Made by a program: the position numbers and the translations under genes. 64,000 bases of DNA from Poecilobothrus nobilitatus (Eukaryota; Arthropoda; Insecta; Diptera; Dolichopodidae): positions 248,707,825 through 248,771,824 of the forward strand of contig OX352774.1 in the NCBI GenBank assembly GCA_947095535.1. Reading direction: 5' to 3'. Positions within the stretch are counted from its first letter, which is position 1. Each line of letters starts with the position of its first letter. Shown here piece after piece: positions 36,005 to 47,530 of this stretch. A model generated the notes under the pieces. It was not told where the DNA came from and did not search any database. It saw only the letters and a program-made list of their open reading frames with translations.

Positions 36005-37110
36005 ATTTGTCTATTAGTTTCACTTTGTCCATCCATCTGTTTATAAAACATGTATACTGTTCAAGATAGAATAATGAAGTTTTAATAATGGATTAGGTCT
36101 TGTAAAAAAAAATTAGTATTGCAGAACGAATTACATATGAAATTTTGTTTTTTTTTTAATCTTGTTCTTTATCTTGTCTTTCATAATCTTTGAAATCTTG
36201 TTTTTGTTTTCCTTTTACTTCATTTTTTGATTTATTTGCAACCAACCAACTCTTACATACATATTTCAACAAAAAATAATTTAAAGTAGTGGGGGCTGCT
36301 ATCCTCAAACCTCCGCTAAAATAATTATTAAAACTCTGGTTTTGTTATCAACTCTAAAGTCCTAACTTATTAAGCTTTATGCATATGACCAATTTTATAT
36401 TATACACTGATCTGTAAAACAATAGATTTAACAAGATTTTTAAGAACGCAAGATTAAAAAAAAACACGATTTTAAGAACAAAATTGTAGAAAACAAGATA
36501 ACAAAAAACAAAATTTTACAAAACAATATTAAAAAAAAACCAGATTTCGTACCGCTTCCTGTAGAACATCTTTTTATGTAGTCCACCTGTTACGCAGCTA
36601 ACCTTTTAAATTTGAAAAAATCCTATTTATTAATAGGTGTGTATAGTCAGCTCAAGTTCATGTTTTGGCGTTCATTAGATTTAGAAACGTGTTTCTTTTG
36701 TTCGAAAGTGTTCTAGATTTGTGTTCATTAAGTTGTTCTAAGTTACACTTTTCTGTTCTAGTTTTTTTTTCAGATCTGTTTTCGACAACTTTTTTTTTTT
36801 TTGTTTTTTTTTTGTTTGCTGTCCTATTCTGTTCTAATCAGATCTACTCTGATCTCTTCTGAAAACTGATAAACAAACCTAATGTGTATATCTCAGGTTC
36901 TGCTTAACATTTTTTCAATCTAAAAACACCAAACTGCAGAATTCTTTACCTTTTTATATCAATTTTAAAATTATTCAATTTTTTGCAATTTAGTATTTAA
37001 ATTTACCGTTATGTGAAAATAAAATTTTGGAAAATTTTGATTTTTTCTTATCTCCGTAAAGCTTTTTATGGAATATTGAAATTTTGAAAGAAGTTTTAAA
37101 ATTATCATAC
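36005..37110 (+). repeat. Dispersed repeat family A, copy 4, interrupted
   Basis: The left part (36005-36130) has TTTGTCCATCCATCTGTTTA and TAAAACATGTATACTGTTC. The right part (36880-37110) has GTGTATATCTCAGGTTCTGC, TTTAACAT-type sequence, AAACACCAAACTGCAG, TTAGTATTTAAATTTACCG and TTATCTCCGTAAAGCTTTT. The two parts are separated by a foldback-type element (36139-36549) and a TTCT-rich stretch, so the repeat was probably split by later insertions. Confidence 0.65.
36139..36549. mobile_element. Foldback-type element with inverted AAATCTTG arrays
   Basis: The left arm (36139-36225) repeats AATCTTGTTCTTT, ATCTTGTCTTTCAT and AAATCTTGTTTTTG. The right arm (36423-36549) repeats the reverse: AACAAGATTTTTAAG, AACGCAAGATTAAAA, ACACGATTTTAAGAAC and AAACAAGATAACAA. 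Unit spacing is about 15-17 bp. It appears inserted in repeat family A copy 4. No transposase is present and the termini are not defined. Confidence 0.55.
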
Positions 37111-37114
37111 CTCA

Positions 37115-38384
37115 GAACATTTTTATGTACCACCTCCTTTTTAAGAGCTATTAAGGTTCAAAAATTGTAAATTTGCTATATTTAAATACCTGTAAATTTT
37201 TTTTCAAAATAAGAGATAAAAATTGAAGCTCCAAAATTATGTTTATACGTGTATTAGCATTTTTTCTTAATTATGTAAGGTAGCTTTAAAATTGAAGAAA
37301 GTGTCTCTTGACTTTCACAATTTTTTCTTTTATATAAAATTCTAGAAAAGTTTTCAAAACTGTTTCTATTGTCTTTCGAAAAAAATGCGCATTTAAAACT
37401 ATTGGTTTTCTTTCTGTCTTGTTTTTTAATAACTATACAAAGTCAAGATATGAAATAATTTAAATTTAGGATTATACAACTTAAGCTTACTAAGTTCTTT
37501 AGCATTTTGATCTTTGTCTTATAAAAGTTCGCTTAATATTTTTTTTTTGGTTTTTAATTTAATAAGTTTTAAATACCTCTTGCAATTAAAGAAAAAGAAT
37601 AAGTGATTAAAATAAAATTATTTTCTGACCCTGTTTTATAGCTATGTTGTAAGGAAAAATAAATACTCTTAGAGAATAAAACAAAAACTAAGACCTCTAC
37701 TCACACCTGTATCAGTGTATTCTTTGAAAAAAGAATCATAAATTTCTATTCGCATTCTTGTACTTTTCAATTATAAGACTGAAGTTATACAGCCTTTGGT
37801 AATTGTTTGTAATATTTTTAATGGGTACATCGCGTAAATGAACGAAAATTCAAATTTAAAAAAAAAAGATAAAATATAAATGGAATTAAAAAGTTGTTCA
37901 AGAAACTGTTATTTTTTAAGACATTTAACGATGGTTAATCCATAAAAATATTGACTAAGAATATAAAACTAATAAGCCCATTTTTAAAAATATTTTGATC
38001 TCGAATCTTTAGACTAAAAGACTGGCGATTTAAGCATTTCGCCATTATTTAGATTACTGAAAATCGTTTGGTAGTAGAAATTATCAGTTTTTTTTTAATT
38101 AGATGAAAGCCGGCTATAAAAACATACAGTAAATAAGTGGTTTCAGTTAAATTTTCTAGGCCCTAATAAAAGCTGGCTCTATAAATTAAATAAATAAAAA
38201 TAAATATATTTAATGCGTCCTAAAAATATGCAAATTTGGCAAACACATTTGGCATTTGACAAAAACTAAAAAATTAATTAATTTGATCTGCTAAAAATAA
38301 GATAAAATTATTACCTTTTGGAAATCTTTTTGGATATTCCAACATTTGAAAATTAAAATAAAAAAAAAATCGTATTTTTGGTTG
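37115..38384. other. Spacer between the forkhead duplication blocks, no gene seen
   Basis: This is AT-rich sequence without a credible frame. It may hold regulatory DNA for either forkhead gene, but no element can be picked out by eye. Confidence 0.4.
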
Positions 38385-38617
38385 TTCATGCATTTATATA
38401 CAAAAATTTTATTCAAAACTAATAATATCTTAAAAACTAAAATTTTTTTTAAAATTTTTATATGTACAATTTAATTTTTGTATTTATATGTACAATTGAA
38501 TTTATATTTACAATTGAATTCTTAAAACTAATTAATTAAATAAAAAAAAGAAGTACCATCCATCCACTTTTCTTTTCGAAAAATCAAAAGATTCATTTTG
38601 TTTAATATGTAAATATC

Positions 38618-39568
38618 TTAACTGAAACAATTCAATGCTTCACCATTGTATGCACCACCTTGTATCATAATTTGCTGTTGAAAATGATACTGATATTGAT
38701 TCCACATTTCTTGTTCGGATTTCATTTGTTGCAATGCCATCATTTCTTCGGGTGTTGGAAAATAAACAGCATTGCCATTATTATGATGATGATGAAATTG
38801 ATTATGTTGTACATTTTGATGATGATAACCAATTTGTGTAGCGGCAGCAGCTGCAGCTGCAGCAGCAGCATGATGATAACCAGCTACAGCATTATTATAA
38901 TGGGCTGTTGATTTTGTTTTTGTACCACCAGTTGTATAAATACGTCCATTCATTGGATTTGAACGACGTAAACGACCAGTTGTTTCACCAATAGTAACAT
39001 CTTCTGCTGTTGGATCTAATGCCCAATAATGGCCACGTCCAGGATCATCTAATGCACGTGGTACACGAATAAAACATGAATTTAAACTTAAATTATGACG
39101 TATAGAATTTTGCCAAACATTTTTATTTTTTTGATAATATGGAAAATTATCAGCAATCCATTCACAGATACCACTTAATGTAAGGCGTTTTTCATGGCTA
39201 CTACGTATTGCCATTACAATTAAAGCACTATATGTATATGGTGGCTTTTGCTCATCACCAATAGTTGTAGATCCTGTACTACTACCATTACTACTACCAT
39301 TTGTTGTTACAGATGATGAACCTTGTGATGATGTTGGAGTATCATTATTATCTGTACGACTGCTTACCATTTCTGTGTCACTCATAAACACATTATTATG
39401 TGTATTTTGATTAAAATTCATTTCATTAGTTGATATGTCCATATTTTCTGAAAACTCTGTTGTTGCAATATTTTGATGCAAATTATCTGAATTGTTGTTA
39501 CTATTTATATTATTTGATGAACTTAAAATAGATCTAATTGAAAAATTAGAATTGAATCCCGGTGCCAT
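38618..39568 (-). CDS. fd19B: Forkhead transcription factor, FoxG/slp group (fd19B-like), copy 2
   Basis: This single-exon gene encodes 316 residues. Its eh1-like FSIRSIL motif, N-terminal linker and forkhead domain (about 108-203) are identical in protein to copy 1, except for a four-residue insertion (NGSS) just before the domain. That insertion comes from a 12-bp tandem duplication. The C-terminal third differs at about nine residues: T instead of A after the alanine run, more histidines (HHHHNN), and [13 protein letters not shown] at the end. The N-terminal and forkhead coding DNA has only a handful of substitutions, even at silent sites. Both reading frames are intact, so both copies are probably functional, with the same DNA-binding specificity expected. 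Which copy is ancestral cannot be told. Confidence 0.9.
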   Translation of the reverse strand: MAPGFNSNFSIRSILSSSNNINSNNNSDNLHQNIATTEFSENMDISTNEMNFNQNTHNNVFMSDTEMVSSRTDNNDTPTSSQGSSSVTTNGSSNGSSTGSTTIGDEQKPPYTYSALIVMAIRSSHEKRLTLSGICEWIADNFPYYQKNKNVWQNSIRHNLSLNSCFIRVPRALDDPGRGHYWALDPTAEDVTIGETTGRLRRSNPMNGRIYTTGGTKTKSTAHYNNAVAGYHHAAAAAAAAAATQIGYHHQNVQHNQFHHHHNNGNAVYFPTPEEMMALQQMKSEQEMWNQYQYHFQQQIMIQGGAYNGEALNCFS

Positions 39569-39623
39569 TTTCTTTCAAAGTTTTTGTTTTATATAATTTA
39601 TAAATTCAAATCATAAATTAAAA

Positions 39624-39846
39624 TAATGTTTATTTTTTTCTTAATAATTATAGCAATTTTAATAATATTTAATTTAAAATATTTTGTATTAAAACATTTA
39701 TTTATAAAAATTAAATGCTTAGTAGTTTCACTTTTAGAAGTTCAACAAATAATAAATAATTTTTGTAAATTTCTATTGCATTTTATACTAAAATTAGAAT
39801 ATTGTAAAAATTTGTAACTTATTAAAAATTAATATTACAAAACTTG
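39624..39846 (-). promoter_or_regulatory. Upstream block shared with forkhead copy 1
   Basis: This is the counterpart of 34752-34978 and starts about 55 bp upstream of the copy 2 start codon. One G-to-A difference (V to I in the divergent 63-codon frame at 39626-39817) is the only change I see over roughly 220 bp. The AT-rich core TTTAATTTAAAATATTTT may include the promoter, but no TATA box can be assigned with confidence. Confidence 0.5.
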
Positions 39847-40785
39847 TATTTAATCCTACCATATACAGTATTTAATACTTCATTCAAGAATAGAAAGAGA
39901 TAAAAATATAATATGGTACATTTATACAACATCCGCGAAAATTAAACCAGCAAAAAATCCCAAAAAAATTTATATTATGTTGTCATAAAAATGTCCTTCG
40001 CCAGAAACATACACATTTACAGAAAAAAAAAAAAAAACACAATTTAAATTTCTAATATTTCAATCATAGTAAATAGTTGTAACGTAAGAAAATCGCGAAT
40101 TGTTCATATAGTTTTTAATACGCAAAGGTAAAATTAAAGTAATAAATATTACTTGAATTGTAATGACAAGGTAAATTACCTGTTCTTTTTTTTTTTTTTT
40201 GTGGCTTTTTGAATGACTTTAAAAATTTTAATTCATAAAAGTCAAAAACCATAAAATCGCCTAAATAAACATTCTTAAACAAACAATCCCTTTTTTTTTT
40301 TGAAAATCTGAATGAAAAATTACAATAACAAGAGAATAGAATTTATCGTTTATTATAGCAACAATTAGCAGAAGCCAAAAAATTTGATCACTATACTAAC
40401 AGGTAAATTTAAGTTAATTTTGTTTAAACAATATACAAATTACAATACAGGCATTTTAATATGCCTCAATTTTAAAAATTTAAAGAGATTAAAGGAAGGA
40501 TTTTAATTATCCTTTTATTTTGTGGGTTTTATTAAAATAAATAATAATGGAGTTTCTTTAAATTACTAATATTGGGTATTATTTTGATTTAAATTTATTA
40601 ATGCTAATATTGAAAAATTTTGTATATATATTCTATATTTATTATTAAATTTTTGGCTTCTTAAAACAAAATATTTCCAAATTTAAATATTATCAATTTT
40701 ATTTTTGTCTTTTGTTTTTAATAAACATATATATACAAAAAAAAAAAAAAAGGTTCAATATGGTTCAATAATAGAAAACTATATA

Positions 40786-41275
40786 CAGGGTGTTTCCGAC
40801 TCGATGGTCTTTCTTGAAATGAAATTCACTTTTCTATTCTTTATACCTAAAAAACGATTGGAGATAGAGAAGAAGTTATTAGATACTAATTATAGGGCTC
40901 GAAAAGCTGTTTCGAAATATATCATAAAAAGCACCCCAAATATAGGCTATTTCAAAAGAAAATTGTGTTTGAAACATATTTTTTTCATTTTAAATCATTT
41001 TAATAACTTTGTAACTGTTGGGGTTATGGAATCATTAGGGCATAAAAATTAAAGCTAACAACTTACTCTATAAAATACATTTTTTTTTATCTCTCTATAG
41101 TAAGCCGTTCAAAAGTTGTAGATTTTTATATCAAAAGTCTCTAAAAAATCTTTAACCCTTCATATCTTGAAAAGGGTCCAGAATAGGCCCCCCCCCTCTC
41201 CAATACAATTTTTTGTTCGTCTCGGTATGCCCGGTCACCCATTTCAAAGAAGACCATCGAGTCGGAAACACCCTG
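40786..41275. mobile_element. Mariner-type MITE with terminal repeats of about 37 bp
   Basis: The left end CAGGGTGTTTCCGACTCGAT and the right end (its reverse complement) continue as inverted repeats for about 37 bp (GGTCTTTCTTGAAATG on the left), with one small indel. TA flanks both ends (40784-40785 and 41276-41277), as expected for Tc1/mariner. The CAGGGTG start is common in mariner-like elements. The interior (490 bp in total) contains a run of C's at 41189-41196 and no transposase. The 115-codon plus frame at 40705-41052 crosses the left terminus and is therefore not a gene. Confidence 0.88.
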
Positions 41276-41279
41276 TATA

Positions 41280-41895
41280 AATGTTTAATAACTTAAGATT
41301 AAACTTTGATTTAAAAAAAAAATATAAATAAAATTGTTAACTTACTATAATGCGATATAATTATTAATTATATATAATTACTTATAATAATGATAAAAAT
41401 GATAAGAAATAATAACAATGATTTAATAAAAAAAAAAAAAACTTCTAAATATAACACTAATAAGTTAACTTTAATTTTAATCCTTATAGTTTGATGCAAA
41501 ATCAAAAATAATGTATTCAATTTATATTAAAGTATGTTATTTTCATTTTGATGCTTATATTAATTTAATAAATTTGATCAAGTTGGATCTACTTCATCAC
41601 AACTCAATAGCATATACATATATTCATTTATATTAAATCAAAAACTTTTCTTAGTATCTTTTCTTAATTTTGAATATTCTAGATCTTCATGTGAAAATTG
41701 TTTTCATGTTTCAATTGAAACCAAACATAATCTGAAGGAAGTGACAAGAATTTGACGATTACATAATTAATATATAAATAAAGTAAACCAATATTTAATT
41801 CTGAATTCTATAAGTAACACTTTTTATAGGATAAAATTCTCTAAAATAATTTCAATTTCAAAGCTTTCTAATAAGCAGTTACATCATATATTCTA
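41280..41895. other. Intergenic AT-rich DNA, no gene seen
   Basis: Nothing but AT-rich sequence is visible between the MITE and the next foldback-type element. Confidence 0.45.
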
Positions 41896-41900
41896 TATTG

Positions 41901-42597
41901 GCCACGAAATTCCAAATACAAAATCCCAAAATCCAAAATATTAAAACTTCAAATTCTAAAATCTCAAAATATCAAAATCTCAAAGCACTTTTATTAACAT
42001 AATTTGTTTTGAATTTTTTTTTATTTCAGATGTGGGTCGAAAATGTAAAAAAAACAAAAATGGAAACAAAAATGTAAAAAGGGATATAATATGCTTACAT
42101 AGACATAATTATATTTATTTTTCTAAATATTTTGGAAAGAACGTAAATTTCTGATATAGAAACTCCTAACCAACTATAGAAACTCCCTTCTAATTATTTA
42201 TTTTACATATATTTAAACATATATTACAAAAACCCACTAAAGTTCGTCCTAATTCAGAATCTCGTATACATATGCTATTATAAGTATTCTGGAAAAAGCG
42301 TATAACCTGGTATAACCTTGATTTTATAATCAATTAAAAATCGTTTCAAATTCAGAACCTCGTATACATATATAAGCGACTGAAACAAAGCATCAAATTA
42401 ATTATTTTCTTAATAATCCTGATTGCTTCAGCCAGAAACCACTATACTAAAGAACTCTCTCATTTTGTAGATAATTCTTAAATCTGTAAATTTGTTTTAC
42501 TTTTTGAAATTTTGGAATTATGATATTTTGGTATTTTGTGATTTTGGAATTTTGAAATTTAGGATTTATAGTTAATTTGGAATTTTGTAGCGCTCTA
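41901..42597. mobile_element. Foldback-type element with inverted CAAAATCC arrays
   Basis: The left arm (41901-41988) repeats ATTCCAAATACAAAATCC, AAAATCCAAAATATT, TCTAAAATCTCAAAATAT and CAAAATCTCAAAG. The right arm (42500-42593) is the same type in reverse: GAAATTTTGGAATTATGATA, TTTTGGTATTTTGTGA, TTTTGGAATTTTGAAATT and AATTTGGAATTTTGTAGCG. The outermost bases also pair (GCCACGAAATTCC against a CGCTACAAAATTCC-type end). The core of about 500 bp is AT-rich with no transposase. Confidence 0.65.
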
Positions 42598-42599
42598 TT

Positions 42600-44260
42600 A
42601 TCCATTAAAATAAGTCCAATTTAATTTCAAAAATATTAAATTCTTAAAGTGAATTACTGACAAAACCTGATATCTAAGAAAATTCTATACTTTGTTCGAC
42701 AATATTTCTAAGTTATAGTCGATGCTTGAAAAAGCAAAGAATTTTCCAATACTCCAATACAGCATATTATAATTTTAATAAGAAGAAGTAAATTTATCAG
42801 CTAAATTTCATGTCTCCTTCTTTTCATTTTAATTGTAATCAACAAAATATTATAAGTGTATTAAGGAATTTCATATTACAAAAAAACAAAAAAAAAGAAA
42901 TCTGAAATTGAACTTATTATTTCCATTGATATATTAAATAATTATTTTTATAACATAAGTGTAAAAAATTCTTGACATTTATTTCATCTTCATGAAATTT
43001 ATATACCTTATGATTATTTTTTTCATCTCCTAAACTCTATAAAATTTTATAGACTCGCCTACTCTTCCGTGAAATTAATTAATATTAATTAAAAGGATTT
43101 TTTACAAATTAATTTATATGTATACATTATAAAATATATAAGCTTATTTTTTAAAAGGTAATATTCTTTTATTATTTTAAGTAACAAGTAAATAACCAAA
43201 ATAAAAATTACAAACTTTCATGCCGTAAATGGAGATGCCATTCAAAGTGCTTAAAAATTAAAACATGATTAAATTTTATTTAGGAATTTATTTTAAATTA
43301 TAAAGTATATATTATTTTCTAATATATAAAGCAGAAAGTGTGTTTATATGTATACTATTTTGCGTTTCGGTTCATCAACCCATTATATCCGAGGACTTGT
43401 TAAAGTTTTTCTGTTTTTTCGTTGTCCTGCTTAAAAGGTACAACCGATTGAGTTTAAAAATTCTCTTCTTAGCTTTAGGGACTTACCGAATAAATTTGGT
43501 TGCAATATATTATAACCAAATTTGGTCCGCGGGCTTCCAAAACATGTTTTTTTTTCAATTTTCTACGTTGATCTGAAAGAAAGCCTGAAACAATTTTTTG
43601 TTAAGTAACCCATTTGAACACACGGACTCAATGAAGTTGTTTTCCTGCTTAAACGGTTTAATCAGTTCGTTAACCTAAAGACTTAGTGTCAATTAAAAAT
43701 ATTCTACCTAATATTTCCTATGTTGTTATTATTAAACACTTTAATTTTGTTATGTTGCATAAAAAGATTTCAGTGAAAATTTCTTAATATCTTAAAGCAA
43801 ATAAAATAACTAAATTAAGTACCATTTTCGGGATTTATTAAAAAACTGAATCTCCTCTCATAAGACTATTATTAATTATTATCATCATTTCATCAGTAAA
43901 TTAATACATTATTAGACATGATGTACATCATAACCTACATTAATTTTTAAAAGGCCTAGACACTGAGAGGAAAGCTAAATAGTAGTAAATAGTAATATAA
44001 TAAAAACTATCGTAGCCCTCCTAGGAAAACTCGAAAAGAAAATGGGTATTTTTCATGATTTATTCTTTGTTTTTAAAATTAAAAATAATTTAACACTTAG
44101 TTATTCAAATAATAGATTAACTTTTGCAGAAATCAAAGTTTTTATTTTTATACATTTTGTTTTAGATATTTATTACATTTATATAATATGTATTTTACTA
44201 AATAAAAGAATAAATAAAATTCTGGCTTCCAATAATTCTTGAATTTTTTTCATTTCTACT
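42600..44260. other. Intergenic AT-rich DNA, no gene seen
   Basis: Frames at 43340-43576 and 44042-44242 are low-complexity and domain-free. A less AT-rich patch at 43340-43690 may be a decayed repeat. Confidence 0.4.
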
Positions 44261-44269
44261 TTTTCGCAA

Positions 44270-44392
44270 GATTTTGAGACACGTGAGACACGTAAGACAG
44301 AGGGTGAGATTTTATAAAATGAGATTTATAAAAGCATGAGATTTTGAAACTGGAGATTTTAATTCGTGACATTTTGATACACTTCCATTATT
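44270..44392 (+). repeat. Solo array of 15-bp GAGATTTT units
   Basis: Successive units read GAGATTTTATAAAAT, GAGATTTATAAAAGCAT, GAGATTTTGAAACTG, GAGATTTTAATTCGT and GACATTTTGATACAC, preceded by CAAGATTTTGAGACACGTG. The unit matches the right arm of the foldback-type element at 17265-17361. No inverted partner arm is evident to the left, so this may be half of a deleted element. Confidence 0.65.
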
Positions 44393-44829
44393 TTTTTCCA
44401 TTGTTTTGCATTTTGCATCCGTTGCATTTTGTAACTTTGAAATTTTTGTTCCCATTTTAATTAACTCAAAATAAGTGCATAATACCATAATACTTGAATT
44501 CGGACATGGATTCATCATACTATAATACATATATGTATTATATTGCTGCAATATGTATGGGAAGCTGTTCTAATCTCTACACTAACATTTGCATTAATAG
44601 TCAAATATTTTAAAATTATAACGAAATAAATTTAAAAATTTCTAGTATCTATCGTTATCTTTTTTTTTTTAATTTTAAAAGTACATATATTATATAGGTA
44701 AATTGTACAAATGATATATGAATATTTGTATTAATGTACTCTTTTTTTTAAAACTATTTTTTCGAAAATTTTTAAAATGTGTACATATTTAAATTTATAT
44801 AAAACATAAAATATACATATACATACAAG

Positions 44830-44990
44830 GTTAGGTTAATGTGGCTGCCAAAAAGGCACACTTAGAACGTGTATTTGGTCCATTGTGATAACCTCATACA
44901 TATACAAAGGCAATCCCGTTTCATTTTGCAAAATCCTATTAAGATCATATTGTATACATATCTTAACCCAAACAAAAAATAATAAACAAT
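44830..44990. repeat. Complex-sequence island, possible dispersed insect repeat
   Basis: The sequence GGTTAGGTTAATGTGGCTGC, then AAAAAGGCACACTTAG and TTTGGTCCATTGTGATAACC resembles a short dispersed repeat I recall from fly sequences. Overlapping frames on both strands (44836-45027 minus, 44885-45079 plus) are not gene-like. Confidence 0.35.
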
Positions 44991-45084
44991 GCATATCAGC
45001 AATCAGCATAATAATATATTGTTGCATTTCTAAAATTAATTTTGCAAAAGGTTTTATTTTTCTTCATTTTTCAAATTAAATTCT

Positions 45085-45800
45085 GCAGGTAAATGATATA
45101 AAATTATGATTTGTTTATTTAGGATATTTTTATTTTTGGTTATAACTTTATAATACATACTATTGTAATAACATTTAAAGATTAAGGAAATATTTTAATG
45201 TTGTTTAAAGTAAAATTCATACTATACATATAACATATTTCATAAATTGTAGAACAAAATAATTACAGTCGCTTTACCTGTCAGAACAAAAACACAAAAA
45301 ATATGAAATTATATTTTTGATTTTCTTTTTTAAAAAAGTTTTGTAATGTTTTATTTTTATTTGTTATTCATTAATAATTATTCAAATCGGAATACAGTTA
45401 CCTTGCAATGAATATGGAACACAATGGAAATGGCAAAAAAATAACGGATATTAATATCAGTTCAGAAAATTATATTTTTAACGATAACTGCGACATCTTT
45501 TAAAATGTGAATATCTGTCAAAACAAATATGAATTTAAGAAATAACCGTTCAAATAGATAAAAAATATATTACTCCTGAATAGGCATTAAGGCAATGAAG
45601 AAAATATTTTCATGACTGTCAATTTTTGAAAAACAGCTGAGTAAACTGTGCTTATGTATTGCTTAGTTTCTTCAGAAATTTGTTTCCTAAAAATAAAATA
45701 GTTTTATTTCTAATCTTTTTTTAAGGGTTAAAATTAACTTATTTTGTTACGTTACAAGTAGTTAAAATTTTTAATAACTTTATTTAAATTAAATTTTAAT
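45085..45800. other. Intergenic AT-rich DNA, no gene seen
   Basis: The word CAGCTGAGTAAACTG near 45632-45646 echoes repeat family B just downstream. No gene is supported. Confidence 0.4.
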
Positions 45801-45804
45801 TTTA

Positions 45805-45960
45805 AAAATAAAGTAATATAAAAACTTAAAATCTCTTAAATGGAACTGGTTATGAAAAACTGCTTTACATTATTTTAATAAATATAAACAGCTGAGTAAT
45901 ACTGACATATTATGAGAAATGTTTACATATTATTATAAAACTTATACCTATTTATTTTTT
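45805..45960 (+). repeat. Dispersed repeat family B, copy 2
   Basis: This matches the minus strand of 30420-30545: CTTAAATGGAACTGGTTATG, AAAACTGCTTTACATTATTT, AATAAATATAAACAGCTGAG and AAATGTTTACATATTAT. Confidence 0.7.
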
Positions 45961-45964
45961 GATT

Positions 45965-47167
45965 AGCGGTTAGACATCACTTCTTCGTATTTCTAAAAAA
46001 TGCAAGAAATAGCTTCATAGTGTTATTTTTGTTTAAAAAATTACGAATTGTCACATTTGTTGTTTTAATATAATTATGTATAGATATGCTTATTTGTTGT
46101 TACACTTATATCCTTTACAAAGAATAAATATGTTTTCATATAATATAAATATTTGAAATAATTCAGAACATCTGACAAATTTTGAAGTTTAAAAAATGTC
46201 AAAAATATGGAAGAAAATTGAAAAAAATAGAAAAATTTCTATTTCATTTTTTTAAAAATAATGAAGGAATATGGAAGTAAATAGTGAAGTGACTTGACTG
46301 AATAACTTAAGATAAAAAAATACATAAGAGGAAAAGAGACGACTATACCTACCTTCCTATCTATTTGTAATATATCTATAGGGTTCCAGTACTTAAATAT
46401 GTTTATTTTAAATTAAAAGAAAATTGTGACTTTTTTATTTTTGCTTAAAATATTAGAAAATTCTGACATTTTTCATTTATAAATTTTTAAAAAGGGTTTT
46501 TATTTTGTTATCTGTAGCAATTTCCAAAATATGTATATTCTAATCATTTGTCAATAAAAAGTACAAAACAAAAAAACGTACACAACACACCTCGTTTCGT
46601 TAGTTTAAATCTGTTTAAATATTTCAATGTTTACTTTTTTAATGACGTTTAATTTTAAGTTTTTCTTCGAATGTGTTGGTAATGTTGTGGTCCATTTGAC
46701 ATATAATCATTGATAGAAAAAATAATCCAAATTTTTTTCTATTGTTTACGAAAAGTTCGAGTGGCAAGAATAAATTTTTATTTTAATCATTTATTTATAT
46801 TTTTAATTAGAGAATTTATTTAAAGTTTTATTAAAACGATATATTAAGTACTAAATATTAAGAAATTTAATAATAAAGACAATCTTTATTGTCGCAATCA
46901 TACAAATAATAATTAATAATTGAGTTTAGCACATGCTTAAATTTTAAATTTCTTCCCTCCAGTAAAATACCCAGAAATACAAAGAAAAAAAATTAAAAAA
47001 CAAATAGTTAAAATGATATTTAAAGTAATACTTTGGTTATTTAAAAGAACAAAAAATATTCAGTGTTTTCCAAAAAACAATTAAAATAGAAAATTATTTT
47101 TTTAATTTTAGTTACTTTATTTTCTATTTGCAAATATATAATGTTAAGATATTAAAAAATAATAGAA
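45965..47167. other. Upstream region of Megf8
   Basis: The 1.2 kb before the Megf8 start codon is AT-rich and gene-free. It should contain the promoter and 5' UTR, but in this composition no TATA box or initiator can be singled out. An in-frame TAA at 47153-47155 precedes the chosen ATG. Confidence 0.4.
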
Positions 47168-47530
47168 ATGAATATGTTAAAATTTTCTCAATGTCTTATT
47201 AGGGTGATTGCTATATATATTTTTTACAAAGTATTAGTTATATATAGTGTATGTGCAGATAATTGTGATAAAACACGTAAAGTTCTAACATCAAATGTTG
47301 GAGAAATATCTCATGGTTCAAATGCTAATTATACACAAGATTCACATTGTGAATGGTTGATAAGAGCAGATAATAAGAGTCAATTTATTACTTTAAAATT
47401 TCATAGTATGGCGACAGAATGCTCTTATGATTATATTTTTGTATACGATGGTGATTCGTTCAATTCAAAATTATTAGGAAGCTTTAGTGGACGTACCGAA
47501 CCACAAAAACTTGTAGCTACCTCTGGGAGT
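47168..47530 (+). CDS. Megf8: Megf8 exon 1: signal peptide and most of CUB1
   Basis: The ATG at 47168 is preceded by an in-frame stop. Residues 9-28 are hydrophobic and a cleavage site after VCA (about residue 31) is likely. CUB1 starts with DNCDKTRKVL and contains the paired cysteines, CEWLI and the acidic YDYIFVYDGD motif. The donor is GGGAGT|GTAAGA, phase 0; a short open tail beyond it is intronic. Confidence 0.9.

Larger units (their letters stand above)
38385..40730. repeat. Direct segmental duplication, block 2
   Basis: This block is the partner of 33540-35850 and contains forkhead copy 2. Its upstream edge falls about 55 bp before a mariner-type MITE (40784-41277). Flank similarity includes TATCGTTTATTATAGCAACA and GGTAAATTTAAGTTAA words at matching positions in both blocks. 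Confidence 0.85.

Noticed and set aside
40705..41052. 115-codon plus-strand open frame
   Set aside because: It crosses the terminal inverted repeat of a MITE, so it starts outside and ends inside an inserted element.
44270..44392. CRISPR-like array
   Set aside because: The units are about 15 bp, degenerate and contiguous, with no unique spacers or cas genes, and the DNA is eukaryotic.
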